From assembly GCF_023502145.1 (NCBI RefSeq), contig NZ_JAMFLI010000001.1, forward strand, positions 124,001 to 188,000: a DNA stretch of 64,000 bases. The letters are read 5' to 3'. The stretch is from Craterilacuibacter sp. RT1T. GTDB taxonomy: Bacteria > Pseudomonadota > Gammaproteobacteria > Burkholderiales > Chromobacteriaceae. Shown here piece by piece: positions 23,816 through 33,496 of the stretch. The first letter of the stretch is position 1. Every line of letters begins with the position of its first letter. The notes under the pieces are model-generated. The model ran no database searches and was not told where the DNA came from. It saw only the letters and a list, made by a program, of their open reading frames with translations. A program made the position numbers and the translations under genes.

Positions 23816-25246
23816 TCAGTCCTCCAGTACCCAAGTGTCTTTGGTGCCGCCGCCTTGCGACGAATTCACCACCAGCGAGCCTTGTTTGAGTGCCACGCGG
23901 GTCAGCCCGCCGGCCACCATGGTGGTTTCGCGTCCGCTAGACAGCACGAAAGGGCGCAAATCGATATGGCGCGGCGCGATGCCCGACTCGACGAAGGTCG
24001 GGCACGACGACAGGCACAGCGTAGGCTGCGCGATATAGTTGGCCGGCGTGGCGATCAGGCGCGCGCGGAACGCTTCGATCTCGGCGCGGCTGGCGGCCGG
24101 GCCGACCAGCATGCCGTAGCCGCCGGCGCCGTGTACCTCCTTGACCACCAGCTTGTCCAGATTGGCCAGCACATGATCCAGCTCGCTCGGGTTGCGGCAC
24201 TGGAATGTTTCGACATTGTGCAAAATGGGTTCTTCGCCCAGATAGAAACGGATCATCTCCGGCACATAGGGATAGATCGACTTGTCGTCGGCGACACCGG
24301 TGCCGATGGCATTGGTCAGCACCACATTGCCCTGACGGTAGGCATGCATCAGGCCGGGCACGCCCAGCATCGAATCGGCGCGGAACGCCAGCGGGTCGAG
24401 GAAGGCATCGTCGATGCGGCGGTAGATCACATCGATACGCTTGTGCCCGGCGGTGGTGCGCATATAGACCTGCTCATCGCGCACGAACAGGTCGCGGCCC
24501 TCCACCAGCTCGACCCCCATTTGCTGGGCGAGGAAAGCGTGCTCGAAGTAGGCGCTATTGTGCTGGCCGGGGGTGAGCACCACCACCGTCGGGTTTTCCT
24601 GACGGCTGGCGTGACGCAGCGTGGCCAGCAACAGGGTCGGGTAGTGGTCGACCGGTGCGATGGCGTGGCGGGCGAACAGCTCGGGAAACAGCCGCATCAT
24701 CATCTTGCGGTTTTCCAGCATGTAAGACACGCCGGAGGGCACCCTGAGGTTGTCTTCCAGCACGTAATAGTTGCCGTCGGCGTGGCGGATCAGATCGACG
24801 CCGGTGATATGTGCCCAGATCCCGTCCGGCAGGGAAATGCCCTGCATCAAGGGTTGGTATTGGGCGTTGGCAAACACCTGTTCGGCCGGAATGCGGCCGG
24901 CCTTGATGATCTGGTGGTCGTGGTAGATATCGTCCAGAAAAGCATTGAGCGCACGCACCCGCTGCGCCAGCCCGGCCTCCAGCTGGCGCCATTCGGCGGC
25001 CGGAATCACGCGTGGGACGGTATCGAACGGAATCAGGCGCTCGGCGCCGGAGTCGTCACCATAGACGGCGAAGGTGATGCCGACGCGATGGAAGAGCTGG
25101 TTGGCTTCTTCCCGTTTTCGCGCCAGCATTTCGGGAGGCTGGGCCTGCAGCCAGTTGGCAAAGTGCTGGTAATGGCTGCGTACCGCACCGCTGGATAGCA
25201 GCATTTCATCGTGATGCCCGGGCTCGGGCAGGGTCAGCGCGTGCAT
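23816..25246 (-). CDS. Circularly permuted ATP-grasp protein
   Basis: This is a 476-residue member of the circularly permuted ATP-grasp type 2 family (former DUF404/DUF407), a predicted carboxylate-amine ligase that would make peptide bonds with ATP. Key segments are YLLEDNLRVPSGVSYMLENR (in this protein YYVLEDNLRVPSGVSYM), GRDLFVRDEQVYM, VLTNAIGTGVADDKSIYPY and VVKEVHGAGGYGM. The ATG at 25246 has GGGAG seven bases upstream; an earlier in-frame TTG does not. It is the first gene of the operon, 140 bases after the preceding DUF2721 gene. Confidence 0.92.
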   Translation of the reverse strand: MHALTLPEPGHHDEMLLSSGAVRSHYQHFANWLQAQPPEMLARKREEANQLFHRVGITFAVYGDDSGAERLIPFDTVPRVIPAAEWRQLEAGLAQRVRALNAFLDDIYHDHQIIKAGRIPAEQVFANAQYQPLMQGISLPDGIWAHITGVDLIRHADGNYYVLEDNLRVPSGVSYMLENRKMMMRLFPELFARHAIAPVDHYPTLLLATLRHASRQENPTVVVLTPGQHNSAYFEHAFLAQQMGVELVEGRDLFVRDEQVYMRTTAGHKRIDVIYRRIDDAFLDPLAFRADSMLGVPGLMHAYRQGNVVLTNAIGTGVADDKSIYPYVPEMIRFYLGEEPILHNVETFQCRNPSELDHVLANLDKLVVKEVHGAGGYGMLVGPAASRAEIEAFRARLIATPANYIAQPTLCLSSCPTFVESGIAPRHIDLRPFVLSSGRETTMVAGGLTRVALKQGSLVVNSSQGGGTKDTWVLED

Positions 25247-25346
25247 GGTGTGCTCCCGGTTGGCTCTTGACCAGGAGTTCAGCAAGCGCCATGCCAGCTA
25301 TTAGCCGGGGCGCAGCACCACGGCGGGCGGTACGGGGCGCGATCGT

Positions 25347-25371
25347 GGTGCATGGCAAGGGCGATGCACCA
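25347..25371. other. Small hairpin upstream of the ATP-grasp gene
   Basis: TGGTGCAT (25346-25353) pairs with ATGCACCA (25364-25371) around a 10-base loop, in the gap between DUF2721 and the ATP-grasp operon. There is no T-run. It may be a leader structure or a factor-dependent end. Confidence 0.35.
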
Positions 25372-25386
25372 TCGCGGCGCAGCGCA

Positions 25387-25784
25387 TCAGCGGCGGCGGG
25401 TGTCTTCGATATCGGCCAGCAGGATATTCAGTGCGCCGGACGACAGTTTGAGCTCCAGCAGGGAGACGCCCAGCGAGGCGATCATCAGTGCGAGGCTGGC
25501 GCCGAAGCTGTAGTGGGCCAGCGTTTCCCAGCCCAGGTAGATCTTGAGCATGGCCACGACACAGAGAAACAGGCTGGCTACGCCAAGAAACTGCATCTGC
25601 TGGATCAGCGATACCCGGCGCCTGAGGCTGGAGATCTGCAGCAAAATCTTGGGGTCGGGTGCCCGCCGATAGTCGTTGTACAGATTGCGTATGGTGGCCG
25701 CCAGACCCAAAAAGCGGTTGGTATAGGCCAGCAGCAGCAAAGAAATGGCCGGGAACAGCAGGCCGGGCGTGGTCAAATCCAGAA

Positions 25785-25788
<4 letters not shown>
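25387..25788 (-). CDS. DUF2721 membrane protein
   Basis: This is a 133-residue protein with three predicted membrane helices. The N-terminus reads PGLLFPAISLLLLAYTNRFL and continues LGLAATIRNLYNDY, the family signature, then a cytoplasmic loop with basic residues and two further helices. Function is unknown. Its start overlaps the L,D-transpeptidase stop by four bases, so it is the last gene of a coupled tadA-ldt-DUF2721 set. Confidence 0.82.
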
Positions 25789-27195
<1,407 letters not shown>

Positions 27196-27223
27196 GATCG
27201 GGATGGGGCAGCCAGCTTGATGA

Positions 27224-27502
27224 TTAGCGGCGCATCAGCCAGCGGCGGATGGCCACGGCGGCAAGGGTTAGCCCCAGCAGACGCTTAAACAGGCTTTTTT
27301 GTGCCAGCTTGGGAAAAACCAGCGCGGTGAGCGCGACGCCGGCCTTGAGGCCGCGCGAGCTGCCAAGCAGTGCCGAGACACCACCCCTGGCCAGTTGCAG
27401 CGGGTTTTTCCATTGCGACGTTTCCAGCTCCAGCCGGGTACGCAGCGCCTCGCCCTTGATCAGCAGCAGCTGTTTTTTCAGCTCGCGCTCATGCCGCTTC
27501 AT
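27224..27502 (-). CDS. YqjK-like small protein
   Basis: This is a 92-residue basic protein with an N-terminal coiled region (KRHERELKKQLLLIKGEALR) and a hydrophobic C-terminal helix (LLGLTLAAVAIRRWLMRR). I assign it by position: it is third after a DUF883 (YqjD-like) gene and a YqjE-like gene, as in the Escherichia coli yqjDEK set. Its start overlaps the YqjE-like stop by four bases. Function unknown; probably inner-membrane associated. Confidence 0.65.
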   Translation of the reverse strand: MKRHERELKKQLLLIKGEALRTRLELETSQWKNPLQLARGGVSALLGSSRGLKAGVALTALVFPKLAQKSLFKRLLGLTLAAVAIRRWLMRR

Positions 27503-27885
27503 GGCGACTCCTTACCCGACACTGCATGCCAGTCTTTCTTGACTTCAGCCATCGTCAGGGCAAACGCCTTGGGTGCATGCGCCATGCGCCGCTTAAGCTG
27601 CAGCAACAGCAATAGGGCGGCGAAAAAGAAGCCCAGCGCCATCAGGCCGGCCGCCAGCACCCGGGCCGACTCCGGCAGCACCAGCATAATAAACAGCAGC
27701 AGCGTGATGATGGCGATAAAGAACAGAATAAAGGCAGCGGCCAGCAGCATGATATTGGCTACCAACCGTTCCTGCTGCTCTTCCACCTCGATGCGCATCA
27801 GCTCGGCACGGGTAAACAGCAAGGCAACCAGCGCCTCCAGCATGGAGCGCAGGCTGCCCGGACGTGCGGTGCGTGGGCCCGTCAT
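27499..27885 (-). CDS. YqjE-like (phage holin superfamily) membrane protein
   Basis: This is a 128-residue protein with two long hydrophobic helices: ANIMLLAAAFILFFIAIITL and VLAAGLMALGFFFAALLLLL. An N-terminal amphipathic stretch (LVALLFTRAELMRIEVEEQQE) is typical of YqjE. These proteins share a holin-like fold but are chromosomal and stress-linked. It lies 3 bases after the DUF883 gene and overlaps the next gene by four bases. Confidence 0.8.
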   Translation of the reverse strand: MTGPRTARPGSLRSMLEALVALLFTRAELMRIEVEEQQERLVANIMLLAAAFILFFIAIITLLLFIMLVLPESARVLAAGLMALGFFFAALLLLLQLKRRMAHAPKAFALTMAEVKKDWHAVSGKESP

Positions 27886-27888
27886 GCC

Positions 27889-28206
27889 TTAGCGGCGCGA
27901 AACCAGCAGGCCGAGCAGGAAGGCCACGGCGGCAGTGATGCCGATGGCTTTCCATGGGTTTTCATGGACGTAGTGGTCGGTGGCCTTGGCGGCATCCTTG
28001 GCGCGGCCGCGTGCAATCTTTTCCGCGTCCAGCAGGCGCGACTTGGCCAGCTTGAGATTGTTCTGCAGCTTGAGGTTCAGCTCGCGCGCCTTTTCACTGC
28101 CGTTGTCACCGGCCGAGGCCAGCAACTCTTCGGTGTTGTTAAGTACGCTGCGGACTTCGTCCAGCAGTTGTTCTTTGTCGGCGTTGAGGGTGTTGTTGTC
28201 AGCCAT
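27889..28206 (-). CDS. DUF883 (YqjD/ElaB) family protein
   Basis: This is a 105-residue protein with a long soluble helix (DADKEQLL-type; here NADKEQLLDEVRSVLNNTEE) and a C-terminal membrane anchor WKAIGITAAVAFLLGLLVSRR. YqjD/ElaB proteins anchor ribosomes to the inner membrane in stationary phase. AGGAG six bases upstream fixes the ATG at 28206. It is the first gene of a three-gene operon with YqjE- and YqjK-like proteins. Confidence 0.85.
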   Translation of the reverse strand: MADNNTLNADKEQLLDEVRSVLNNTEELLASAGDNGSEKARELNLKLQNNLKLAKSRLLDAEKIARGRAKDAAKATDHYVHENPWKAIGITAAVAFLLGLLVSRR

Positions 28207-28479
28207 GACGGTCTCCTGTGCAGTGGTCGGAACGGAACGAACTAAAACAGTAGCGGGCAAACATGGCGTTTGCAAGCATTGGCTACCATGTTAATGCTTA
28301 ATATGTGGTTTGACCGAGGAAAAGCGGGTTTTTTTTGATGTACTGCAAAAAAAGGCGGTAAAAATCCGCGCTCACGTGCCCATCTGCTGACCCGTGTCGC
28401 GCGCTCTTGGCGCGTCGGTACTCGACGTCTCATCCTGCCGTGTACTTTCTGGCATGGCAACCTCAACGACTTGAAGAGT

Positions 28480-28501
28480 CATGTCAAATGCGATTGACAT
28501 G
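28480..28501. promoter_or_regulatory. Inverted repeat overlapping the -35 of the secreted-protein promoter
   Basis: CATGTCAA (28480-28487) and TTGACATG (28494-28501) are perfect 8-base arms separated by 6 bases. The right arm contains the TTGACA hexamer. A bound dimer here would compete with RNA polymerase. Confidence 0.55.
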
Positions 28502-28522
28502 CTCGGTAATGCACATAGAAAA

Positions 28523-28550
28523 AAATATACACCTGTACAGGTGTATATTT
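28523..28550. promoter_or_regulatory. Perfect 28-base palindrome, probable operator
   Basis: Each 14-base half reads AAATATACACCTGT and its complement, with no spacer and no mismatch. It lies from about +1 to +28 relative to the proposed promoter and 70 bases before the start codon. Such symmetry is typical of a strong dimeric repressor site (for example TetR or MarR type), but the regulator is not identified. Confidence 0.7.
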
Positions 28551-28619
28551 CACGTTGGGCGACAACTGCTGTTAGGGAGGCCGGCTGTCGGTTTCCCAGT
28601 ACTTCATTAGAGGAACACC

Positions 28620-29363
28620 ATGAAACCCTTTCGTATGCTCTTGACCCTATTTGCTTCCCTGTTGTTGATGATGTCCTCCATTGCTTATGCGTACGACATC
28701 GAGACCCGTGCCGTGCAGTTTGCCAAAGGCAAGTCTTCAGCAACGATCAATGACACGATCAAGGGCGACCTGACCATCGACTACACGCTGCGTGCCCGGG
28801 CCGGCCAGACCATGAGCGTGAAGCTGGCGACGAAGAACGGTGCCAACTATTTCAATGTACTGCCTCCCGGCAGCAACGATGAGGCGCTATTCGTCGGCTC
28901 CAGCAGTGGCAACGAATGGACGGGCGTCCTGCCGGACGAGGGTGAATACAAGGTGCGCGTCTATCTGATGCGCAGCGCGGCGCGGCGCAACGAGGTGGCG
29001 AACTACACGCTGACGGTCGGCATTACCGGTGCCGCCAAGGCTGTCGACTTGGGCAAGGCCCCGGCCAGCGACGCCAAGGTCAAGGGCACCCGCTACCACG
29101 CCACCGGCCCACTGCCGTGCCATATGGGCAACGACAAGCCGATTCAGTGCGAATTCGGCGTCATCCGCGGTAAACCGGGTAATGCCGAGGTGCATATCAC
29201 TCCACCGGGCGGCCTGAAGCGCGTGCTGACCTTCATGGGCGACAAGGTCACCACCGACCCTCGCGACAAATTGAAGGCGGTGAAAAAGGGGTACGACTGG
29301 GAGATCGAGGTAAATGACTACGAGCACTACACGATTCCCGAAGCGGTTGTGCAGGGGGGATGA
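28620..29363 (+). CDS. Secreted protein resembling g-type lysozyme inhibitors
   Basis: This is a 247-residue exported protein (signal peptide ends near SIAYA). The first mature domain, VQFAKGKSSATINDTIKGDL then GANYFNVLPPGSNDEALFVG and YKVRVYLMRSAARRNEVANY, matches proteins annotated as PliG/PliI-like lysozyme inhibitors (some databases misname them 'DNA breaking-rejoining'). The C-terminal ~95 residues hold a Cys pair (PLPCHMGN and PIQCEFGV) and may be a second domain. The match is by memory of the family, so function is tentative. GAGGA precedes the ATG. The promoter carries two palindromes. Confidence 0.65.
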   Translation: MKPFRMLLTLFASLLLMMSSIAYAYDIETRAVQFAKGKSSATINDTIKGDLTIDYTLRARAGQTMSVKLATKNGANYFNVLPPGSNDEALFVGSSSGNEWTGVLPDEGEYKVRVYLMRSAARRNEVANYTLTVGITGAAKAVDLGKAPASDAKVKGTRYHATGPLPCHMGNDKPIQCEFGVIRGKPGNAEVHITPPGGLKRVLTFMGDKVTTDPRDKLKAVKKGYDWEIEVNDYEHYTIPEAVVQGG

Positions 29364-29383
29364 AGTCCGTGGGCGGAATTCAG

Positions 29384-29665
29384 ATGCTTACGTCACTGCT
29401 AGTGGGGAAGCCAGCGAACATACTGATCGTGTCCATTGCATTCTTACTGGCCTATCTCGTTCCACGGTTCACCACACCAGCCAAGCAGCGTCGTTTCAGG
29501 CCATTTCTTGTCGGGTCAGTCGCATGGGGAATCTACGCCGCATGGGAGTGGCTCGTTCAGACCAAAACACCGGAAGCGGATATACGATTCGACCTGCTTG
29601 TTATTTGGCCGATTCTGGGAACTCTATTGGCTTGGGCTTTGTATCGGGTGCTTCGATCGCAATGA
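29384..29665 (+). CDS. Small membrane protein, cassette-like
   Basis: This is a 93-residue protein with three hydrophobic segments (LIVSIAFLLAYLV, RPFLVGSVAWGIYAAWEWLV, LLVIWPILGTLLAWALYRVL) and the motif TPEADIRFDLLVIWPIL that recurs in small orphan proteins, several of them in integron cassettes. GGCGG lies 7 bases before the ATG at 29384; another ATG at 29360 overlaps the previous stop codon. An attC-type site begins six bases after its stop codon. Function unknown. Confidence 0.6.
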   Translation: MLTSLLVGKPANILIVSIAFLLAYLVPRFTTPAKQRRFRPFLVGSVAWGIYAAWEWLVQTKTPEADIRFDLLVIWPILGTLLAWALYRVLRSQ

Positions 29666-29670
29666 GGAGC

Positions 29671-29730
29671 GCACAACAATCGGTTGCAGCGGACGGCGCG
29701 GCACCCCGCCGCTGAACCGGAGGGTTAGAC
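29671..29730 (+). repeat. Integron attC-like recombination site
   Basis: A 60-base imperfect palindrome ends in the core site GTTAGAC (29724-29730, consensus GTTRRRY) and begins with GCACAAC (29671-29677, one mismatch to RYYYAAC). The inner arms are CGGTTGCAGCGG (29681-29692) and CCGCTGAACCG (29709-29719), complementary except for one unpaired G, as in the extrahelical base of attC. No integrase gene or second attC is visible in the window. Confidence 0.7.
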
Positions 29731-29751
29731 ATACTCACCTTAAGGGAAGTC

Positions 29752-30048
29752 ATGAAATCGCGAGACCTACTGACAACTCCTGTCCTCATCGTTTCGAACT
29801 ATAAGATAGTGCCCCATTTAAGTGGCAGGTTTCTTCACTCCTTTACCCCAGAAACGACGTCAACGGTATATCAATTTCTTGCGAACAAGGAAGTCGTGCT
29901 GGCATCTGGAGAAAGATACAACATCGGCTACTCGGTCGATGATGAAGGAGTTAATTGGGTCGATGTTTCGGCAACAGCAAAAGCCGACGATGTTGATCCG
30001 CAGGTTAGTTACTACGCGGGTTCAAAAAGTAAGTGCAACAGTCAATAG
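29752..30048 (+). CDS. Hypothetical protein, 98 residues
   Basis: I do not recognise this protein. It is soluble, begins MKSRDLLTTPVLIVSNYKIV, has no signal peptide, and its C-terminal half is rich in Ser, Asp and Val. AGGGAAG lies just before the ATG. It starts 22 bases after the attC core and is of lower GC content than the surrounding genes, both suggesting that it arrived as part of a gene cassette or accessory insert. No second attC follows it. Confidence 0.5.
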   Translation: MKSRDLLTTPVLIVSNYKIVPHLSGRFLHSFTPETTSTVYQFLANKEVVLASGERYNIGYSVDDEGVNWVDVSATAKADDVDPQVSYYAGSKSKCNSQ

Positions 30049-30126
30049 TTAATTTTGTTCGTGGGTGAACGCGCGGCCTCCCCTTAGCGACCGCTGGTAT
30101 TGCCAACGCTTGCCCAGCGCAGACAC

Positions 30127-30152
30127 GAAAAAACCCGCACGAATGCGGGTTT
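30127..30152 (-). terminator. Terminator of guaA
   Basis: On the minus strand AAACCCGCA and TGCGGGTTT form a 9-base stem with a 4-base loop, followed by a T-run (TTTTTT in total). It lies 48 bases after the guaA stop codon. Confidence 0.9.
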
Positions 30153-30199
30153 CAGGGGTAGTTAGTGCTAGTCCGTGCCAGCTATTGCCAGACGCGGAA

Positions 30200-31777
<1,578 letters not shown>

Positions 31778-31802
31778 GGCGGTCCTTGGGTGTAGTGAGG
31801 GG

Positions 31803-32147
31803 CTAGGAGGCATCATGCCGGCCTAGCCCCTGGCTTTTTTCGGGTATGTGGTGACTGCGTGCGATCAGCAGCAGCAAGCCGGCCAGCACCATGCCCAGCG
31901 ACAGGACATGGGACAGGCGCAGTATCGTTTCATGGTAGAGCCAGACGGCGGCGCCTGCGTATACCAGCAAAGGGCAACTGACCAGGGTGCTTTTGTTGAA
32001 GCCGTCGATGAACAGCAGCGCTACGCCGGTGCCGGCCAGGAGCAGGGCCAAGACGGTGTGGCTGTCTGGCAGCAGGGCGGTACTGTGCAAAAACCACAGG
32101 CTACCCAGCAGAATCAGGATCAGCGGGAAAGTTGCACCGGGCCGCAT
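31803..32147 (-). CDS. Small four-helix membrane protein
   Basis: This is a 114-residue protein with four predicted helices: [57 protein letters not shown] and [18 protein letters not shown]. It resembles small LiaF/DUF5668-like membrane proteins by length and helix pattern, but I cannot name the family. It sits between smpB (2 bases before) and guaA (25 bases after), so it is cotranscribed with them. Function unknown. Confidence 0.6.
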   Translation of the reverse strand: MRPGATFPLILILLGSLWFLHSTALLPDSHTVLALLLAGTGVALLFIDGFNKSTLVSCPLLVYAGAAVWLYHETILRLSHVLSLGMVLAGLLLLIARSHHIPEKSQGLGRHDAS

Positions 32148-32149
32148 GC

Positions 32150-32599
32150 TTAACGCCTGTTCTCTTTAACGATGCGCTGCTTTTCACGCTGCCATTCGCG
32201 GTCTTTTTCGCTATCGCGTTTGTCGTGCTGCTTCTTGCCCTTGGCCAGGCCGACTTGCACCTTGATATTGCCGCGGGTGTAGTGCAGGTCAAGTGCGACC
32301 ATGGTGTAACCGGCGCGCTCGACTTTACCGATGAAACGATCCATCTGGGTTTGCGACATCAAGAGCTTGCGGCTTCTGACCGGATCGGGCTTGACGTGGG
32401 TCGAGGCCGACTGCAGGGCGGTGATATGGCAGCCTATCAGCCAGAATGCACCGTTCTGCCAGACGACGTAACTTTCCTTGATCTGCACGCGGCCGGCGCG
32501 GATGGCCTTGACTTCCCAGCCTTCCAGTACGAGTCCGGCCTCGAGTTGTTCTTCGATGAAGTAGTCGTGGAAGGCTTTGCGGTTCTGGATGATGCTCAT
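32150..32599 (-). CDS. smpB: SsrA-binding protein SmpB
   Basis: This is a 149-residue tmRNA-binding protein needed for trans-translation and ribosome rescue. Typical segments are [34 protein letters not shown] and [20 protein letters not shown], ending in a basic tail ([16 protein letters not shown]). The ATG at 32599 has AAAGG nine bases upstream and gives the conserved MSII start; an earlier in-frame ATG at 32626 is less likely. It is divergent from ratA-rnfH, a conserved neighbourhood in proteobacteria. Confidence 0.95.
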   Translation of the reverse strand: MSIIQNRKAFHDYFIEEQLEAGLVLEGWEVKAIRAGRVQIKESYVVWQNGAFWLIGCHITALQSASTHVKPDPVRSRKLLMSQTQMDRFIGKVERAGYTMVALDLHYTRGNIKVQVGLAKGKKQHDKRDSEKDREWQREKQRIVKENRR

Positions 32600-32742
32600 A
32601 CGTATCTGCCTTTCGGAATCCGCCATTTTAGCAGATCAGGCGGCTGTGCCAAAATTTAGCGCCGTCTGCTGTCTGGGGCATGTCTTGTCGCGCTTGCCGC
32701 GCTTCGTGTATTGTGGCGCTTTAAAAAAAACCCATACGACTC

Positions 32743-33183
32743 ATGCAGGCCGTCGAAAAAAAAGTTCTCGTGGCGCATACGCCCGAGCAAATGTATGCGC
32801 TGGTGTCCGATTTTGCGCATTATCCCCGTTTCCTGCCTTGGTGCAGCCACGCCGAAGTCGTTGATTACGACGGCGAGCATCTGCTGGCCAGCCTGCACAT
32901 CGATTATCTCAAAGTGCGTCAACATTTCACCACCCGTAATTTGCACCGGGCGCCGGCGTCGATTTCGATGGAACTGGTCGACGGGCCATTCAAATCGCTG
33001 CACGGGGGCTGGTCTTTTTCGCCCTTGGGCGACTTTGGCTGCAAGGTCGAGTTTTGTTTGCATTACGAGTTTTCCAGCACGCTGTTGGAGAAGGTGATCG
33101 GGCCGGTCTTCGGTCATGTGACTGGCACGCTGGTCGATGCCTTTATCAGGGAAGCAGATCGGGTCTATGGCGATGACGAGTGA
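32743..33183 (+). CDS. ratA: RatA-type START-domain protein (ubiquinone-binding, Coq10-like)
   Basis: This is a 146-residue START/SRPBCC-fold protein of the RatA/YfjG/Coq10 family. Diagnostic segments are QMYALVSDFAHYPRFLPWCS at the ligand groove and LHYEFSSTLLEKVIGPVFGH at the C-terminal helix. In Escherichia coli the protein was described as blocking ribosome subunit joining; Coq10 relatives bind ubiquinone. Its order smpB (divergent), ratA, rnfH is conserved. Confidence 0.9.
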   Translation: MQAVEKKVLVAHTPEQMYALVSDFAHYPRFLPWCSHAEVVDYDGEHLLASLHIDYLKVRQHFTTRNLHRAPASISMELVDGPFKSLHGGWSFSPLGDFGCKVEFCLHYEFSSTLLEKVIGPVFGHVTGTLVDAFIREADRVYGDDE

Positions 33184-33481
33184 AATAGAAGTCGAAGTGG
33201 TGTTTGCCCGGCCTGAGCGCCAGATGCTGGTGGCGCTTAAGCTGGCGCAAGGCGCAAGCGCGCTGGATGCGGTGCTGCGCTCGGGCGTGCTGGAGGCTTT
33301 TCCCGATGACTTGCCGGATACGTCCAGCCTGAAACTCGGCATTTTCGGCAAAGCCGTCAAACCCGACACCGTACTGCGGGCCAAGGACCGGGTCGAAATC
33401 TACCGCCCGCTGCTGGCCGACCCCAAGGCGGTGCGCCGCGCCCGGGCCGAGGCTGGCAAGGTGATGAAAAAAGGCGGCTGA
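33167..33481 (+). CDS. rnfH: RnfH family (ubiquitin-like fold) protein
   Basis: This is a 104-residue RnfH/RatB protein of the MoaD/ThiS-like superfamily but without the terminal GG ligation site. Segments are EVEVVFARPERQMLVALKLA and SSLKLGIFGKAVKPDTVLRA followed by DRVEIYRPLLADPK. It overlaps the end of ratA by 17 bases; the ATGs at 33167 and 33173 are both possible. Function unknown. The last codons (KKGG) overlap a terminator used by the gene on the other strand. Confidence 0.9.
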   Translation: MAMTSEIEVEVVFARPERQMLVALKLAQGASALDAVLRSGVLEAFPDDLPDTSSLKLGIFGKAVKPDTVLRAKDRVEIYRPLLADPKAVRRARAEAGKVMKKGG

Positions 33482-33490
33482 ATCGCCGCC
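33467..33490 (-). terminator. Terminator of the diguanylate cyclase gene, nested in the rnfH 3' end
   Basis: On the minus strand GGCGGC (33485-33490) and GCCGCC (33473-33478) enclose a 6-base loop and are followed by TTTTTT (33467-33472). It lies six bases after the diguanylate cyclase stop. The same bases encode Lys-Lys-Gly-Gly and the stop of rnfH. Confidence 0.85.
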
Positions 33491-33496
33491 TGATGC

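Larger units (their letters stand above)
28207..28619. promoter_or_regulatory. Regulatory region between the DUF883 operon and a secreted-protein gene
   Basis: This 413-base stretch has no supported gene. It carries the promoters of two divergent units. Near 28494 lies TTGACA, and 16 bases on TAGAAA (28516-28521), a plausible -35/-10 pair for the rightward gene. The -35 is inside an 8-6-8 inverted repeat and a 28-base palindrome covers the expected transcription start (both listed separately). Confidence 0.55.

Noticed and set aside
28523-28550. A quorum-sensing lux box
   Set aside because: The palindrome contains ACCTGT and ACAGGT, but without the 8-base middle of a 20-base lux box, and no luxI/luxR gene is near.
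29360-29383. ATG at 29360 as start of the small membrane protein
   Set aside because: It overlaps the preceding stop and has no properly spaced ribosome-binding site; the ATG at 29384 has GGCGG seven bases upstream. It remains possible.
30049-30126. A second attC site after the 98-residue orphan gene
   Set aside because: No GTTRRRY core paired with complementary arms could be found in this stretch.
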